A stretch of 64,000 nt of DNA, from assembly GCF_017086445.1 (NCBI RefSeq), contig NZ_CP070968.1, positions 2,232,001-2,296,000 of the forward strand, read 5' to 3'. The notes under the pieces were generated by a model. It had not been told where the DNA came from, did not search any database, and worked only from the letters and a program-made list of their open reading frames with translations. This document shows, piece by piece, positions 1 through 10,518 of this stretch (the stretch's first letter is position 1; each line of letters starts with the position of its first letter). The stretch is from Brevundimonas fontaquae. GTDB taxonomy: Bacteria; Pseudomonadota; Alphaproteobacteria; Caulobacterales; Caulobacteraceae. A program made the translations under genes and the position numbers.

Positions 1-113
1 TCCTTGGCGCGCTTCTGCTGCGGACGGATCAGCAGGAAGTAGAACAGGATGAAAATACCGATGATGGGCGCAAACCCGATCAACTGCGCCGTCAAGCCGC
101 CTTCAGCGCCCAT
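1..113 (-). CDS. yajC: YajC, preprotein translocase accessory subunit (partial)
   Basis: Only the first 37 codons are inside the window; the gene continues past base 1. The visible N-terminus has a short Gly/Ala-rich leader, one hydrophobic segment (about residues 11-30, including FILFYFLLIRPQQKR) and the RPQQKR basic turn that is diagnostic of YajC. YajC is a small single-pass inner-membrane protein that associates with SecDF and the SecYEG translocon. Known gene order in related genomes places secD and secF next, outside this window. The ATG at 113-111 is the only start compatible with the family's N-terminus. Confidence 0.9.
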   Translation of the reverse strand, partial: MGAEGGLTAQLIGFAPIIGIFILFYFLLIRPQQKRAK

Positions 114-218
114 GGGTAGTCTCCGCAAACAGATAGGGGGCGGCCGTCATCGGCGCCCATCAAAAACGAGGCGCGGAACCTAGGGCTCCGCTTCGTGGAA
201 TGCAACGCGGCGAAAGCG

Positions 219-1292
219 CTACCTGGGCAACACTGTCAAAGGATCGACGGCGACCGGATCGTCGCCGCGCATCTGACGGGTCTCGAAGTGGATCGAGGGT
301 CGTCCGTCGCCGGCCGTCAGACCCACGGTGCCGATCTGCTGGCCCGCGCGAACGTCATCGCCATCCTTGACCGTCGCCGAACCCAGATGGCCATAGACCG
401 TGCGCCAGCCGTTGGCGTGCACGATCAGCACCGTCAGCCCCTGCCCCACCAGATCGCTGCCGACATAGGCCACGCGCCCGGCCGCAGAGGCGCTGACCGT
501 CGCGCCGGCCGAGGCGCCGATGTTGATGCCGTTGTTCCGCTCGCCCATGCCGACCGGGCCGAAACGCCGCACGATGTCGCCGCGCACGGGCCACAGCAGG
601 TTCGGCTGACCGGCAGTGGCGCCGGCGTTGGCCTGTTCGACAGGACGCGTCTGGACCGGCAGGGCCGCATTGCCCGAGGGCGGCGGCGGGGGCGGCGGCA
701 CGGCGCCGTTGTTGGGCACCAGCACGCCGACGGGCGAGGCGCCGGTCGCGTAAGGATCGCGGCCGGTATCCACCGCCGCTTCTGGCAGGATGATTCGCTG
801 GCCCGTCGTGATCGCCCCGCGCGGCCCCAGGCCGTTCAGATCGATCAGCGTCTGGACCGGCGTCTGGAAGCGGCGTCCCACGCCCGAGATCGTGTCGCCC
901 GGTTGGATCACATAGGCCGCGCCCGGACGCACCGGGGCCGACGACGACGGATAGGACGGCGTGTAGGCGGGCGGCTGCGACGCCGGAGGCTGATAGGTCG
1001 GTTGGCTCGGACCGACGTTGACCGTCGGCGGCAAGGCTCCGCCGTCCACCTGCCCGATCGGCGCGGTCGCGGGGGGCGGCGATTCGTAGGGGGCCGGCCG
1101 ATAGGGCTGGTTCGAATTCTGGCTGGCGTTCGGATAGGTCGGCTGCGCCGGATAGGCGCCCTGCCCCGGACCATAGGACGGCGCCGGGTTCGCATGCGTC
1201 GAATAGCGCGGCTCCGAAGGATAGCTGATGCAGGCCGCCGTGCTCAACGCCGCCCCCGCGACCAGAACCGCTCTCATCCAGCCCGAAATCAT
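219..1292 (-). CDS. LysM/M23 peptidase lipoprotein (NlpD-like)
   Basis: Predicted envelope lipoprotein of 357 aa. The chosen ATG (1292) gives a clean lipoprotein signal peptide with the lipobox STAAC; an upstream in-frame start would add 26 hydrophilic residues and spoil it. A GGGAGC motif lies about 12 nt before the start. After the signal comes a long Pro/Ser/Tyr-rich linker, one LysM domain (around YVIQPGDTISGVGRRF), a second Pro-rich linker and a C-terminal M23/lysostaphin-like domain with the FETR stretch near the end. The conserved zinc ligands look degenerate: the usual HxxxD is replaced in the region NNGINIG, while the late H of SIHFE is kept. This fits the NlpD/EnvC type, which activates amidases rather than cutting peptidoglycan. 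Its position next to pcm and surE is the classical nlpD neighbourhood. Confidence 0.85.
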   Translation of the reverse strand: MISGWMRAVLVAGAALSTAACISYPSEPRYSTHANPAPSYGPGQGAYPAQPTYPNASQNSNQPYRPAPYESPPPATAPIGQVDGGALPPTVNVGPSQPTYQPPASQPPAYTPSYPSSSAPVRPGAAYVIQPGDTISGVGRRFQTPVQTLIDLNGLGPRGAITTGQRIILPEAAVDTGRDPYATGASPVGVLVPNNGAVPPPPPPPSGNAALPVQTRPVEQANAGATAGQPNLLWPVRGDIVRRFGPVGMGERNNGINIGASAGATVSASAAGRVAYVGSDLVGQGLTVLIVHANGWRTVYGHLGSATVKDGDDVRAGQQIGTVGLTAGDGRPSIHFETRQMRGDDPVAVDPLTVLPR

Positions 1293-1451
1293 CGCCACCG
1301 GCTGCTCCCATTCGTGGTTAAACTCGCCCGCCCGGTGTGCCCGCTCGCGCCCCATAAGCCAACCCCGCAAACCGCACGGAATTGGGGCGCGAAGATTAAC
1401 GGCTCAAACAGCGAGCAACCGGGTCGCGAGCGATAGCCAGCAGAAAGGAGC

Positions 1452-2096
1452 CTACCCCTCCTTCGCCGTCCCCTCGACCAGGGGCACGAACCGTACCTCG
1501 GTCAGGCTTTCGCGGTGGAACGACCCGTCGCCCTGCCCGACATACCGATGCAGCATCTGCACCGACGTGCGTCCCACAGGCGCGACCAGCACCCCGTTCG
1601 GCTTCAGCTGTTTCAGCAGTTCGGTCGGCTCGGTGGGCGAGGCGGCGGTGACCATGATCCGGTCGAACGGCGCCTGTTCGGCCCAGCCTAGGCCGCCGTC
1701 GCCGTGTTTGGTGATGACGTTCTCGATCTTCAGCACCCGCAGTCGCGCTTCGGCCTCGACCAGCAGACTGCGATACCGCTCCACCGAATAGACATAGCGC
1801 GCCAGCCGGCTCAGCACCGCGCACTGGTATCCGCTGCCCGTGCCGATCTCCAACACCCGGTGACGCGCCTGCACCTCCAGCGCCTGGGTCATCAGGCCGA
1901 CGATATAGGGCTGGCTGATCGTCTGGGCGCAGTCGATCGGCAGGGCCTGATCCTCCCACGCCTGGTCCAGGAACTTCTCGTGCACGAAGACCGCTCGGTC
2001 GATGCTCTCCATCGCCTTCAGCACGCGCGGATCCGTGACCCCCTGCTGCCGCAGCGACAGGATCAGCCGCCCGGCCCGGTCGTCGTGCAGATTCAT
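1452..2096 (-). CDS. pcm: Protein-L-isoaspartate O-methyltransferase
   Basis: Cytosolic SAM-dependent enzyme that methylates L-isoaspartyl residues in aged proteins, starting their repair. The 214-aa length is normal for the family. SAM motif I is VLEIGTGSGYQ (about residues 82-92), and the upstream block QTISQPYIVGLMTQ is the family signature that contacts the damaged residue. The start codon overlaps the surE stop as ATGA (2096-2093), so the two genes are translationally coupled. surE and pcm are a long-conserved stationary-phase repair pair, which supports the call. Confidence 0.95.
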   Translation of the reverse strand: MNLHDDRAGRLILSLRQQGVTDPRVLKAMESIDRAVFVHEKFLDQAWEDQALPIDCAQTISQPYIVGLMTQALEVQARHRVLEIGTGSGYQCAVLSRLARYVYSVERYRSLLVEAEARLRVLKIENVITKHGDGGLGWAEQAPFDRIMVTAASPTEPTELLKQLKPNGVLVAPVGRTSVQMLHRYVGQGDGSFHRESLTEVRFVPLVEGTAKEG

Positions 2097-2886
2097 GCGG
2101 CGGTCGCCACGCTCTTCGGCGGGGCCCCGCCCAGCACCTTCTTCAGGTCATGCACGCTGGTCATGTGCGTCAGGTCGATATGCAACGGCGTGACCGAGAT
2201 CCGCCCCTCCTCGATGGCGCGCAGGTCCGTGCCCTCGGCAGGGTCCTGCTTTTCCCCGCGGAAGCCCATCCAGTAATAGTCCCGTCCGCGCAGGTCCGTG
2301 CGCCGCACCGCATGCATCTCGCCGACATTGCGGAAGCCCTGGGTCGTCACCTCGACCTGATCGACGGCTTCGGGCGGCCGGTTGGGGAAGTTCAGGTTCA
2401 TCACCACCCCGTTCGCCCATTTCTGCTCCAGCAGGCGACTGATGATCGCAGGCGCAAAGGCTTCCGCCGTCTCCCAGTGCGCCACCGCCTCGTCGTGGAA
2501 CCGCTCCAGGCTCTGGCTCAGGGCGATGGAGCGGATGCCGAACGCCATCCCCTGCAAGGCGCCCGCCACCGTGCCGGAATAGCTGACGTCCTCGCCGATA
2601 TTGTGCCCGCGATTGACGCCGGACAGCACCAGATCAGGCTTCTCCGGCATCAGGTCGTTGACCGCCAGCACGACGCAGTCGGTCGGCGTGCCCGTCACCG
2701 CGAACCGCTTCTCGCCCAGGTTCAGCACCCGCAGCGGCTCGGTCAGGGTGATTCCCCGCCCCTTGCCCGACTGCTCGACGGCGGGCGCGCACACCCACAC
2801 GTCGTCGCTCAGCGTGCGCGCGATCCGCTCGAGGCATTCCAGGCCTTCGGCCTCGATCCCGTCGTCGTTGGTCAGAAGAATACGCA

Positions 2887-2887
<1 letters not shown>
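2093..2887 (-). CDS. surE: 5'/3'-nucleotidase SurE
   Basis: Metal-dependent survival-protein phosphatase that hydrolyses nucleoside monophosphates. It is 264 aa, close to the family norm. The N-terminus MRILLTNDDG carries the two metal-binding Asp residues. Further on are LVLSGVNRGHNIGEDVSYSGTV (quoted in part: SGVNRG and GEDVSYSGTVAGA), which hold the Ser/Asn metal ligands and the catalytic loop. A longer in-frame opening exists upstream, but ATG 2887 is chosen because the SurE fold starts exactly at MRILL and because the codon overlaps the serS stop as TGATG. The stop overlaps pcm by 4 nt. Confidence 0.95.
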
Positions 2888-5261
<2,374 letters not shown>

Positions 5262-7013
5262 ATGGCCACGCTTCGCCCCGACACGCTGGCGACCTCGCTC
5301 GCGCGAATCTTCGAAGGTCGCATGGTCGACCGGGCCAGCTGGTTTGCGCTGACCGGCGGCGAGCCGCTGTTCACCGAGGGCGATCCGGCCGACACCCTGT
5401 ATCTGGTCCGCTCCGGCCGACTGGGCGTGTTTCGAATGGAAGCGGATCAGCCGCCGCACATGCTGGGCGTGGTCAAGGCGGGCGAGCCGGTGGGCGAGAT
5501 GGCCATGCTGGCCGGCACGCCGCACACCGCCACCGTCGTCGCCTTGCGCGACAGCGAGATCCTGGCCCTGCCGCGCGAAGCCTTCTTCGAGGCCGCCCGC
5601 ACCGAGCCGGACCTGATGGTCGAACTGTCGCGGCTGATGATCCACCGCGCCCGCGAACGCACCGCCGGCGCGTCCGAGCCCAGCGTCTTCGGCTTCGTCT
5701 CGGCCCGTCCCCGACCCATCCGCGCCTTTGTCGAACGCATCGCCGCCGCCATCCAGGCCATGGGCTTCACCTGTCAGGTCATCGACCAGTCGGCCCTGGC
5801 CTCGGCGTCCGAATGGTTCAGCCGGGTGGAGGGCGACCACGACTATGTCCTCTATGTCGCCGAGCAGGATCAGCCCGCCTGGGCCAGCCTGTGCGCGCGT
5901 CAGGTGGACCGGATGTTCATCGTCGGCAGCGGCCTTCTGGCGCCGCCGTCCGCCGTGCCGCGCCGCCAGGGCTTCGGCGACGGCCGCCGCCTGACCGACC
6001 TGATCCTGCTGCGCGATCCGCGCATGCATCACCCGGCCAACACCCGCGTCTGGCTGGATGCCTTACAGCCTGACCGCTGGTTCCATTGCGTCGAGGGCGT
6101 GGCCTCGGACGCCGAGCGGATCGCCCGCGTCGTCACCGGCACGGCGGTCGGACTGGTTCTGTCCGGCGGCGGAGCCCGGGCCTATTGCCACATCGGCGCG
6201 ATCAGGGCCCTGGAAGAGGCCAAGGTGCCCATCGACTTCGCAGGCGGCGCCTCCATGGGCGCGGTCGTCGCCGCCGGCCCGGCCTTGGGCTGGTCCTACG
6301 AGCGGCTGGATTTCGAGATTCGGCGCGCCTTCGTCGAGTCCGATCCGCTGTCGGACCTCGCTGTGCCGATCATCGCCATGTCCCGCGCCCGCAAGGTCGC
6401 CCGTCTGCTGGAGCAGGCTTACGGCGACATCGACCTGGCGGACCTGGCCCTGCCCTTCTTCGCCGTCTCCTCGAACCTGACCTCGGGCCGGATCGAGGCG
6501 CATCGCACGGGCCTGATGCGGCGGGCCATGCGCGCCTCCATCGCCATTCCTGGCGTCCTGCCGCCGGTCGTCATGGACGGTCAGGTGCTGGTGGACGGCG
6601 CCGTGCTGAAGAACTTCCCCACCAGCGTGATGCGTCAACTGAACAGCGGCCCCATCATCGGCGTGGACATGTCCCAAACGCGCGGCGTCGATCCCCAGGC
6701 GCTGGAGAATCCGCCGTCCTGGTGGAAATGGGTCCTGTCCGGAGCCTGGAAGGCCGGCCCGCCTATCGTCTCGATCCTGATGCGCTCGGCCACCATTACC
6801 ACCGACGTCGAGATGACGCAGTCGCGCGCCGACGCCGACGTCCTGATCCTGCCCCAGGTCGCCGGCAGCGATATTCGCGACTGGAAGACCTACGACGGCC
6901 CCGTCGCCATCGGCTACGAGGCGACAAGGGCGGCGCTCGCCGACCTTGCCTGCCCCGTCACCCAGATGCGCCACTGCCCCAGCGCGCCCCCGGCGCCCTC
7001 ACCCGCCCCTTAA
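5262..7013 (+). CDS. Patatin-like phospholipase with N-terminal cyclic-nucleotide-binding domain
   Basis: NTE/RssA-type serine lipase of 583 aa. Residues about 20-130 form a cNMP-binding/Crp-like domain (TLYLVRSGRLGVF, then GEPVGEMAMLAG). The middle part resembles the linker of bacterial NTE proteins. The patatin domain starts near residue 295: oxyanion loop SGGGAR (301-306), nucleophile elbow GASMG with Ser331, and the catalytic Asp in DGA (445-447). The Ser/Asp dyad is therefore complete. Expected activity is hydrolysis of phospholipid or lysophospholipid acyl esters at the membrane, possibly controlled by a nucleotide ligand. Its stop overlaps the convergent pepP stop by 4 nt. Confidence 0.88.
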   Translation: MATLRPDTLATSLARIFEGRMVDRASWFALTGGEPLFTEGDPADTLYLVRSGRLGVFRMEADQPPHMLGVVKAGEPVGEMAMLAGTPHTATVVALRDSEILALPREAFFEAARTEPDLMVELSRLMIHRARERTAGASEPSVFGFVSARPRPIRAFVERIAAAIQAMGFTCQVIDQSALASASEWFSRVEGDHDYVLYVAEQDQPAWASLCARQVDRMFIVGSGLLAPPSAVPRRQGFGDGRRLTDLILLRDPRMHHPANTRVWLDALQPDRWFHCVEGVASDAERIARVVTGTAVGLVLSGGGARAYCHIGAIRALEEAKVPIDFAGGASMGAVVAAGPALGWSYERLDFEIRRAFVESDPLSDLAVPIIAMSRARKVARLLEQAYGDIDLADLALPFFAVSSNLTSGRIEAHRTGLMRRAMRASIAIPGVLPPVVMDGQVLVDGAVLKNFPTSVMRQLNSGPIIGVDMSQTRGVDPQALENPPSWWKWVLSGAWKAGPPIVSILMRSATITTDVEMTQSRADADVLILPQVAGSDIRDWKTYDGPVAIGYEATRAALADLACPVTQMRHCPSAPPAPSPAP

Positions 7014-8815
7014 AGCGGCGCGCAGGCCCGCTTCAGCCAGTCCAGCGCCTCACCATCCATCAACGGGCCGACCTTGGCCAGCGTTTCGGCGTGATAGGCG
7101 TCGACATAGGCCCGCTCGCCCGGCGTCAGCATCTCGACCGCGATCAGCTTGCGGTCGATCGGCGCGAACGTCAGCTGCTCGAACCCGTGCATGGGCCGCT
7201 CGCCGCCCTCGGGGACCTCAGCGGGCGTCACCACCTGCAGGGTCTCGATGCGGATGCCCCAATGGCCTTCGCGGTAATAGCCGGGCTCGTTGGACAGGAT
7301 CATCCCCTCCAGCAGCGGCTGGGACGTGCCCCATTTCGCGATCCGCTGCGGCCCCTCGTGGACCCCCAGATAGCTGCCGACGCCGTGGCCCGTGCCGTGA
7401 TCGTAATCCAGCCCCGCCGCCCACATCGGCGCCCTTGTAATGGCGTCCAGCGCCATGCCGCTGGTCCCCGCCGGGAAACGGATCGTCGCCATGGCGATAT
7501 GCGCCTTCAGCACCAGGGTGAACTTGTGGCGCTGATCTTCGCTCGGTTCGCCCACCGCCATGGTGCGGGTCACATCGGTCGTGCCGTCCAGATACTGACC
7601 GCCGCCGTCCACCAGCAGCAGCGAGCCCTTCTCGACCTTGCGAATGCTGGCGCCCACCGGCTTGTAATGCGGCAAGGCCCCGTTCGGCCCGGCCCCGGCG
7701 ATGGTGTCGAAACTCAGGTCCTTCAGCGCCCCGGTCTCCTCGCGGAATCGCTCCAGCGCCTCGACCACTTCACGCTCGTCCGGCAGGGTCTCCTGCACCA
7801 CAGTGTCGACCCAGTGCAGGAACCGGCTCAGCGCCGCCCCGTCGCGGATATGCGCCTGACGGCTGCCCTCGATCTCCACCGCATTCTTGGCCGCCCGGGG
7901 AATGGCGCAGGGGTCCATCGCCCGCACCACCGTCGCGCCCGCCGCGTCCAGCCGGTCGAAATACCAGGCCGAAGACAGCGACGGATCGATCATGACCTTT
8001 TGGCCCGACAGCCCGTCCAGCGCAGCCGGCAGCTGCTCGGTCGCCTCGATGCGAACATCGTCGCCCAGCCAGGCCGGCAACGCGTTCGTCACCTTGACCG
8101 GGTCCAGAAACAGCCGCGCCTTGCCGTCCGCCGCCAAGATGGCCTGGCCGATCGGAAGAGGCGACCGGATCACGTCCCCGCCGCGCACATTGAACAGCCA
8201 GGCGATCGACATCGGCGCCGTCAGCACCACCGCGTCTGCGCCGGCATCCGCCACGGCCTTGCCGATCCGCGCCCGCTTGGACGCATGGCTCTCGCCGGAA
8301 TGGACGTCCTCATGCGGCACGACCGGCGCCGTCGGCTGGGCCGGACGATCGGCGCCCCAGGCCAGGTCCAGCGGATTGGCGTCCACGGCGCGCAACTCGG
8401 CCCCCGCCTTCTGCGCCGCCGCCTTAAGGGCGACCAGCGCATCTGGGCTGTGCAGACGCGGATCATAACCGATCACCGCCCCCTTCGCCGCCGTCTCCAG
8501 ATAGGCCGCCACGTCATTGAGGTCGCGTCGCTCGAACAGGGCCGGATCGGTCTGGGCCTTCACCTGAACGGTGTAGCGGCCGTCGGTGAACATGCTGGCG
8601 CGATCCTGGAACACGACCGCCGCCCCGGCAGAGCCTGTGAAGCCGGTCGCCCAGGCCAGGCGCTCATTGGCGTCCGGCAGATACTCGTTCTGATGCTCGT
8701 CCTCGTGCGGGATCAGAAACCCGTCCAGCCCCTGCTTGGCCATTTCGGCGCGCAGCAGCGGCAGGTGCTTGGCCCCGAAGGACGGGTCGGTCGTCTCATC
8801 GAAAGTCTGGCGCAT
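7010..8815 (-). CDS. pepP: Xaa-Pro aminopeptidase (M24B family)
   Basis: Cytosolic metallopeptidase removing N-terminal residues that precede proline. It is 601 aa, the length of the three-domain eukaryote-like aminopeptidase P subclass. Two creatinase N-type domains (residues about 1-310) precede the M24 pita-bread domain. Metal-binding segments are visible: LLVDGGGQYLDGTTDVTRT with two Asp ligands, GTGHGVGSYLGVHEGP with the His, and NEPGYYREGHWGIRIE with the Glu ligands. It follows prmA with a 9-nt gap on the same strand, so the two are probably co-transcribed. Confidence 0.92.
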   Translation of the reverse strand: MRQTFDETTDPSFGAKHLPLLRAEMAKQGLDGFLIPHEDEHQNEYLPDANERLAWATGFTGSAGAAVVFQDRASMFTDGRYTVQVKAQTDPALFERRDLNDVAAYLETAAKGAVIGYDPRLHSPDALVALKAAAQKAGAELRAVDANPLDLAWGADRPAQPTAPVVPHEDVHSGESHASKRARIGKAVADAGADAVVLTAPMSIAWLFNVRGGDVIRSPLPIGQAILAADGKARLFLDPVKVTNALPAWLGDDVRIEATEQLPAALDGLSGQKVMIDPSLSSAWYFDRLDAAGATVVRAMDPCAIPRAAKNAVEIEGSRQAHIRDGAALSRFLHWVDTVVQETLPDEREVVEALERFREETGALKDLSFDTIAGAGPNGALPHYKPVGASIRKVEKGSLLLVDGGGQYLDGTTDVTRTMAVGEPSEDQRHKFTLVLKAHIAMATIRFPAGTSGMALDAITRAPMWAAGLDYDHGTGHGVGSYLGVHEGPQRIAKWGTSQPLLEGMILSNEPGYYREGHWGIRIETLQVVTPAEVPEGGERPMHGFEQLTFAPIDRKLIAVEMLTPGERAYVDAYHAETLAKVGPLMDGEALDWLKRACAPL

Positions 8816-8824
8816 GATCGATCC

Positions 8825-9688
8825 TCAGCCCTTGCGCAGTTGCAGGGCGCTCCAGGCGTCGTGATGGATGGTCTGCTCGACCTTGAAGCCCAGCGGCAGA
8901 TAGGCCTCCAGCACCCGCTCCTCCTGCGTGCGCAGCAGGCCCGACAGGATCGCGACCCCGCCGCTCTTCAGCGCTGCCCCGATCTCGGGCGCCAGATGCA
9001 CCAGCGGCGCGGCCAGGATGTTGGCGAACACCAGATCATACGGCTGATGCTGGGCGATGCGCGGATCGCTGAGACCATCGGCGAAATAGAAGTCGCACTT
9101 GGCGTCGTTGATCTCGGCGTTCTCATTGGCGATCCGGGCCGAGGGCTCGTCGATGTCGGTGCCGACGGCGATGGGCGTGCCCGTCTTGGCCGCCGCGATC
9201 GCCAGCACCCCTGTGCCGCAACCCACGTCCAGCACCTTCTCGAAGCTTTCGGTCTCCAGCAGCTTGTCGAACGCCTCCAGGCAGCCGACGGTCGTGCCAT
9301 GGTGGCCCGTGCCAAAGGCGGCGCCGGCGTCGATCTTCAGCGTGACGCGGCCCTCGGGCACCTTGCCCTGATCGTGCGCGCCATAGACGAAGAACCGACC
9401 GGCCTCGACGGGCGGCAGACCCGACAGCGACATGGCCAGCCAGTCGGCGTCCGCCAGCTTCTCGACCAGCACCGTCACCGGATAACCCGCCAGCACCGCC
9501 TTCAGACCCTCAACCTCGTCGTCGGTCGTGGGGAAGGCGTCGATGCGCCAGACGTCGTTATCCTCGTCCTCTTCCAGGATCGAATAGGTCGCGCCTTCCA
9601 GCCGCGGATCAGCGTCTACGGCCTCTGCGGCGGCCTCTGCGGCGGCGCGAGGGCCACGGGCGATTATCTGAAGTGCGGACTCGGACAT
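8825..9688 (-). CDS. prmA: Ribosomal protein L11 methyltransferase
   Basis: SAM-dependent methyltransferase that modifies lysines and the N-terminus of ribosomal protein L11. The protein has 287 aa. An N-terminal L11-recognition domain (about residues 1-120) precedes the Rossmann methyltransferase domain with motif [18 protein letters not shown] and the PrmA signature [19 protein letters not shown] run of Ala-rich codons near the start (EAAAEAVDA) is a small expansion. It is the first gene of a probable prmA-pepP unit and is divergent from the Lys-Ala-Pro-rich gene. Confidence 0.93.
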   Translation of the reverse strand: MSESALQIIARGPRAAAEAAAEAVDADPRLEGATYSILEEDEDNDVWRIDAFPTTDDEVEGLKAVLAGYPVTVLVEKLADADWLAMSLSGLPPVEAGRFFVYGAHDQGKVPEGRVTLKIDAGAAFGTGHHGTTVGCLEAFDKLLETESFEKVLDVGCGTGVLAIAAAKTGTPIAVGTDIDEPSARIANENAEINDAKCDFYFADGLSDPRIAQHQPYDLVFANILAAPLVHLAPEIGAALKSGGVAILSGLLRTQEERVLEAYLPLGFKVEQTIHHDAWSALQLRKG

Positions 9689-9782
9689 TTTTCAAACACC
9701 GGTAATATGGCGAATCGTAGCGATCCGGCGCTGTGAGCCCGTCGCCACCGCGTTTTTATCAAACCGAGGGGTCGGGGAATAC

Positions 9783-10448
9783 ATGGCCAAGTCACCGTCT
9801 ACGTCTAAACCAGCGTCGCCAAAGCCGGCGACCGCCGCTTCCAAGCCTAAAGCCGCGCCGAAGTCGAGCGCCGTGAAGACCGCCGCCGAGAAAACCGCTG
9901 CGCCCAAGGCCGCGGCAAAGCCGGCAGCGGCTGCGCCGAAGCCCGCTGCCGCCAAGGCTGTCGCGCCCAAGGCTGCGGCGCCCAAAACCGCCGCTCCCAA
10001 GGCCGCCGCTAAGCCCGTCCCCGCCAAGGCCGCAGCCAAGCCGAAAACCGCCCCTGCCGCCAAGGCTGCTCCGAAAGCCGCCCCTAAGGCTGCTGCACCC
10101 AAACCCTCAGCCAAGACCCCAGTGAAGGCTGCTGCTCCGAAAGCGGCCGCGCCCAAGGCGACGGCGACCAAGCCCGCAGCGGCAAAACCTGCTGCCCCCA
10201 AGGCCGCCGCTTCGAAACCCGCCGCCGCGCCGAAGGCCGCGCCTGTCGCCAAGCCTGCCGACCCCGTCGCCGCGCCCAAACCCGCCGCGGACGCCGCACC
10301 CGCCGCTGCGGCGTCCGCGCCTACGCCGGCTCCGGCTCCGGCTCCGGCTCCCAAGCCGGTCGAAGCCCCCAAGCCGGCGCCTGCCGCCAAGCCCGAGGAA
10401 AAGGGCTTCTTCGCCAAGCTGGGCGACATGATCTTCGGCAAGCGCTGA
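9783..10448 (+). CDS. Lys/Ala/Pro-rich low-complexity protein with amphipathic C-terminal tail
   Basis: A 221-aa protein made almost entirely of degenerate AAPKA/KPAAAPK-type repeats (residues about 5-205), similar in composition to histone H1-like bacterial proteins. It ends in a different, conserved-looking tail, EEKGFFAKLGDMIFGKR, which can form an amphipathic helix. The reading frame is supported by ATG 9783 and by strongly biased Lys and Ala codons. A DNA-binding or nucleoid-associated role is possible from the positive charge, but the repeat could equally be a flexible linker holding the tail at a membrane or at a partner. There is no transmembrane segment or signal peptide. I do not assign a function. 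Confidence 0.75.
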   Translation: MAKSPSTSKPASPKPATAASKPKAAPKSSAVKTAAEKTAAPKAAAKPAAAAPKPAAAKAVAPKAAAPKTAAPKAAAKPVPAKAAAKPKTAPAAKAAPKAAPKAAAPKPSAKTPVKAAAPKAAAPKATATKPAAAKPAAPKAAASKPAAAPKAAPVAKPADPVAAPKPAADAAPAAAASAPTPAPAPAPAPKPVEAPKPAPAAKPEEKGFFAKLGDMIFGKR

Positions 10449-10473
10449 TCTCACTTCCTCTCTGATCCAGCAG

Positions 10474-10502
10474 ATCGCCGGACGGTAAGCCCGTCCGGCG
10501 AT
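10474..10502. terminator. Bidirectional hairpin between convergent genes
   Basis: A perfect 12-bp stem, ATCGCCGGACGG and CCGTCCGGCGAT, with a TAAGC loop sits between two converging genes (the Lys/Ala/Pro-rich gene and dnaE2). The U-tract is short on both strands, so it may be a weak or factor-assisted terminator. Confidence 0.65.
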
Positions 10503-10518
10503 TTCCGTTGTGATCTTC

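Noticed and set aside
195..1436. Long plus-strand open frame of 413 codons opposite the LysM/M23 gene
   Set aside because: It is Arg-rich and repeats no known domain, typical of the antisense of a GC-rich gene; the lipoprotein on the minus strand explains the region.
6086..9736. Open plus-strand frame of 1216 codons across the patatin, pepP and prmA genes
   Set aside because: A chance frame in GC-rich DNA; it overlaps three well-supported genes and its product is Arg/Gly-rich nonsense.
9692..10441. 249-codon minus-strand frame of Ala/Gly repeats
   Set aside because: It is the complement of the Lys/Ala/Pro repeat gene; the plus-strand gene has the Shine-Dalgarno-like context and non-repeat tail.
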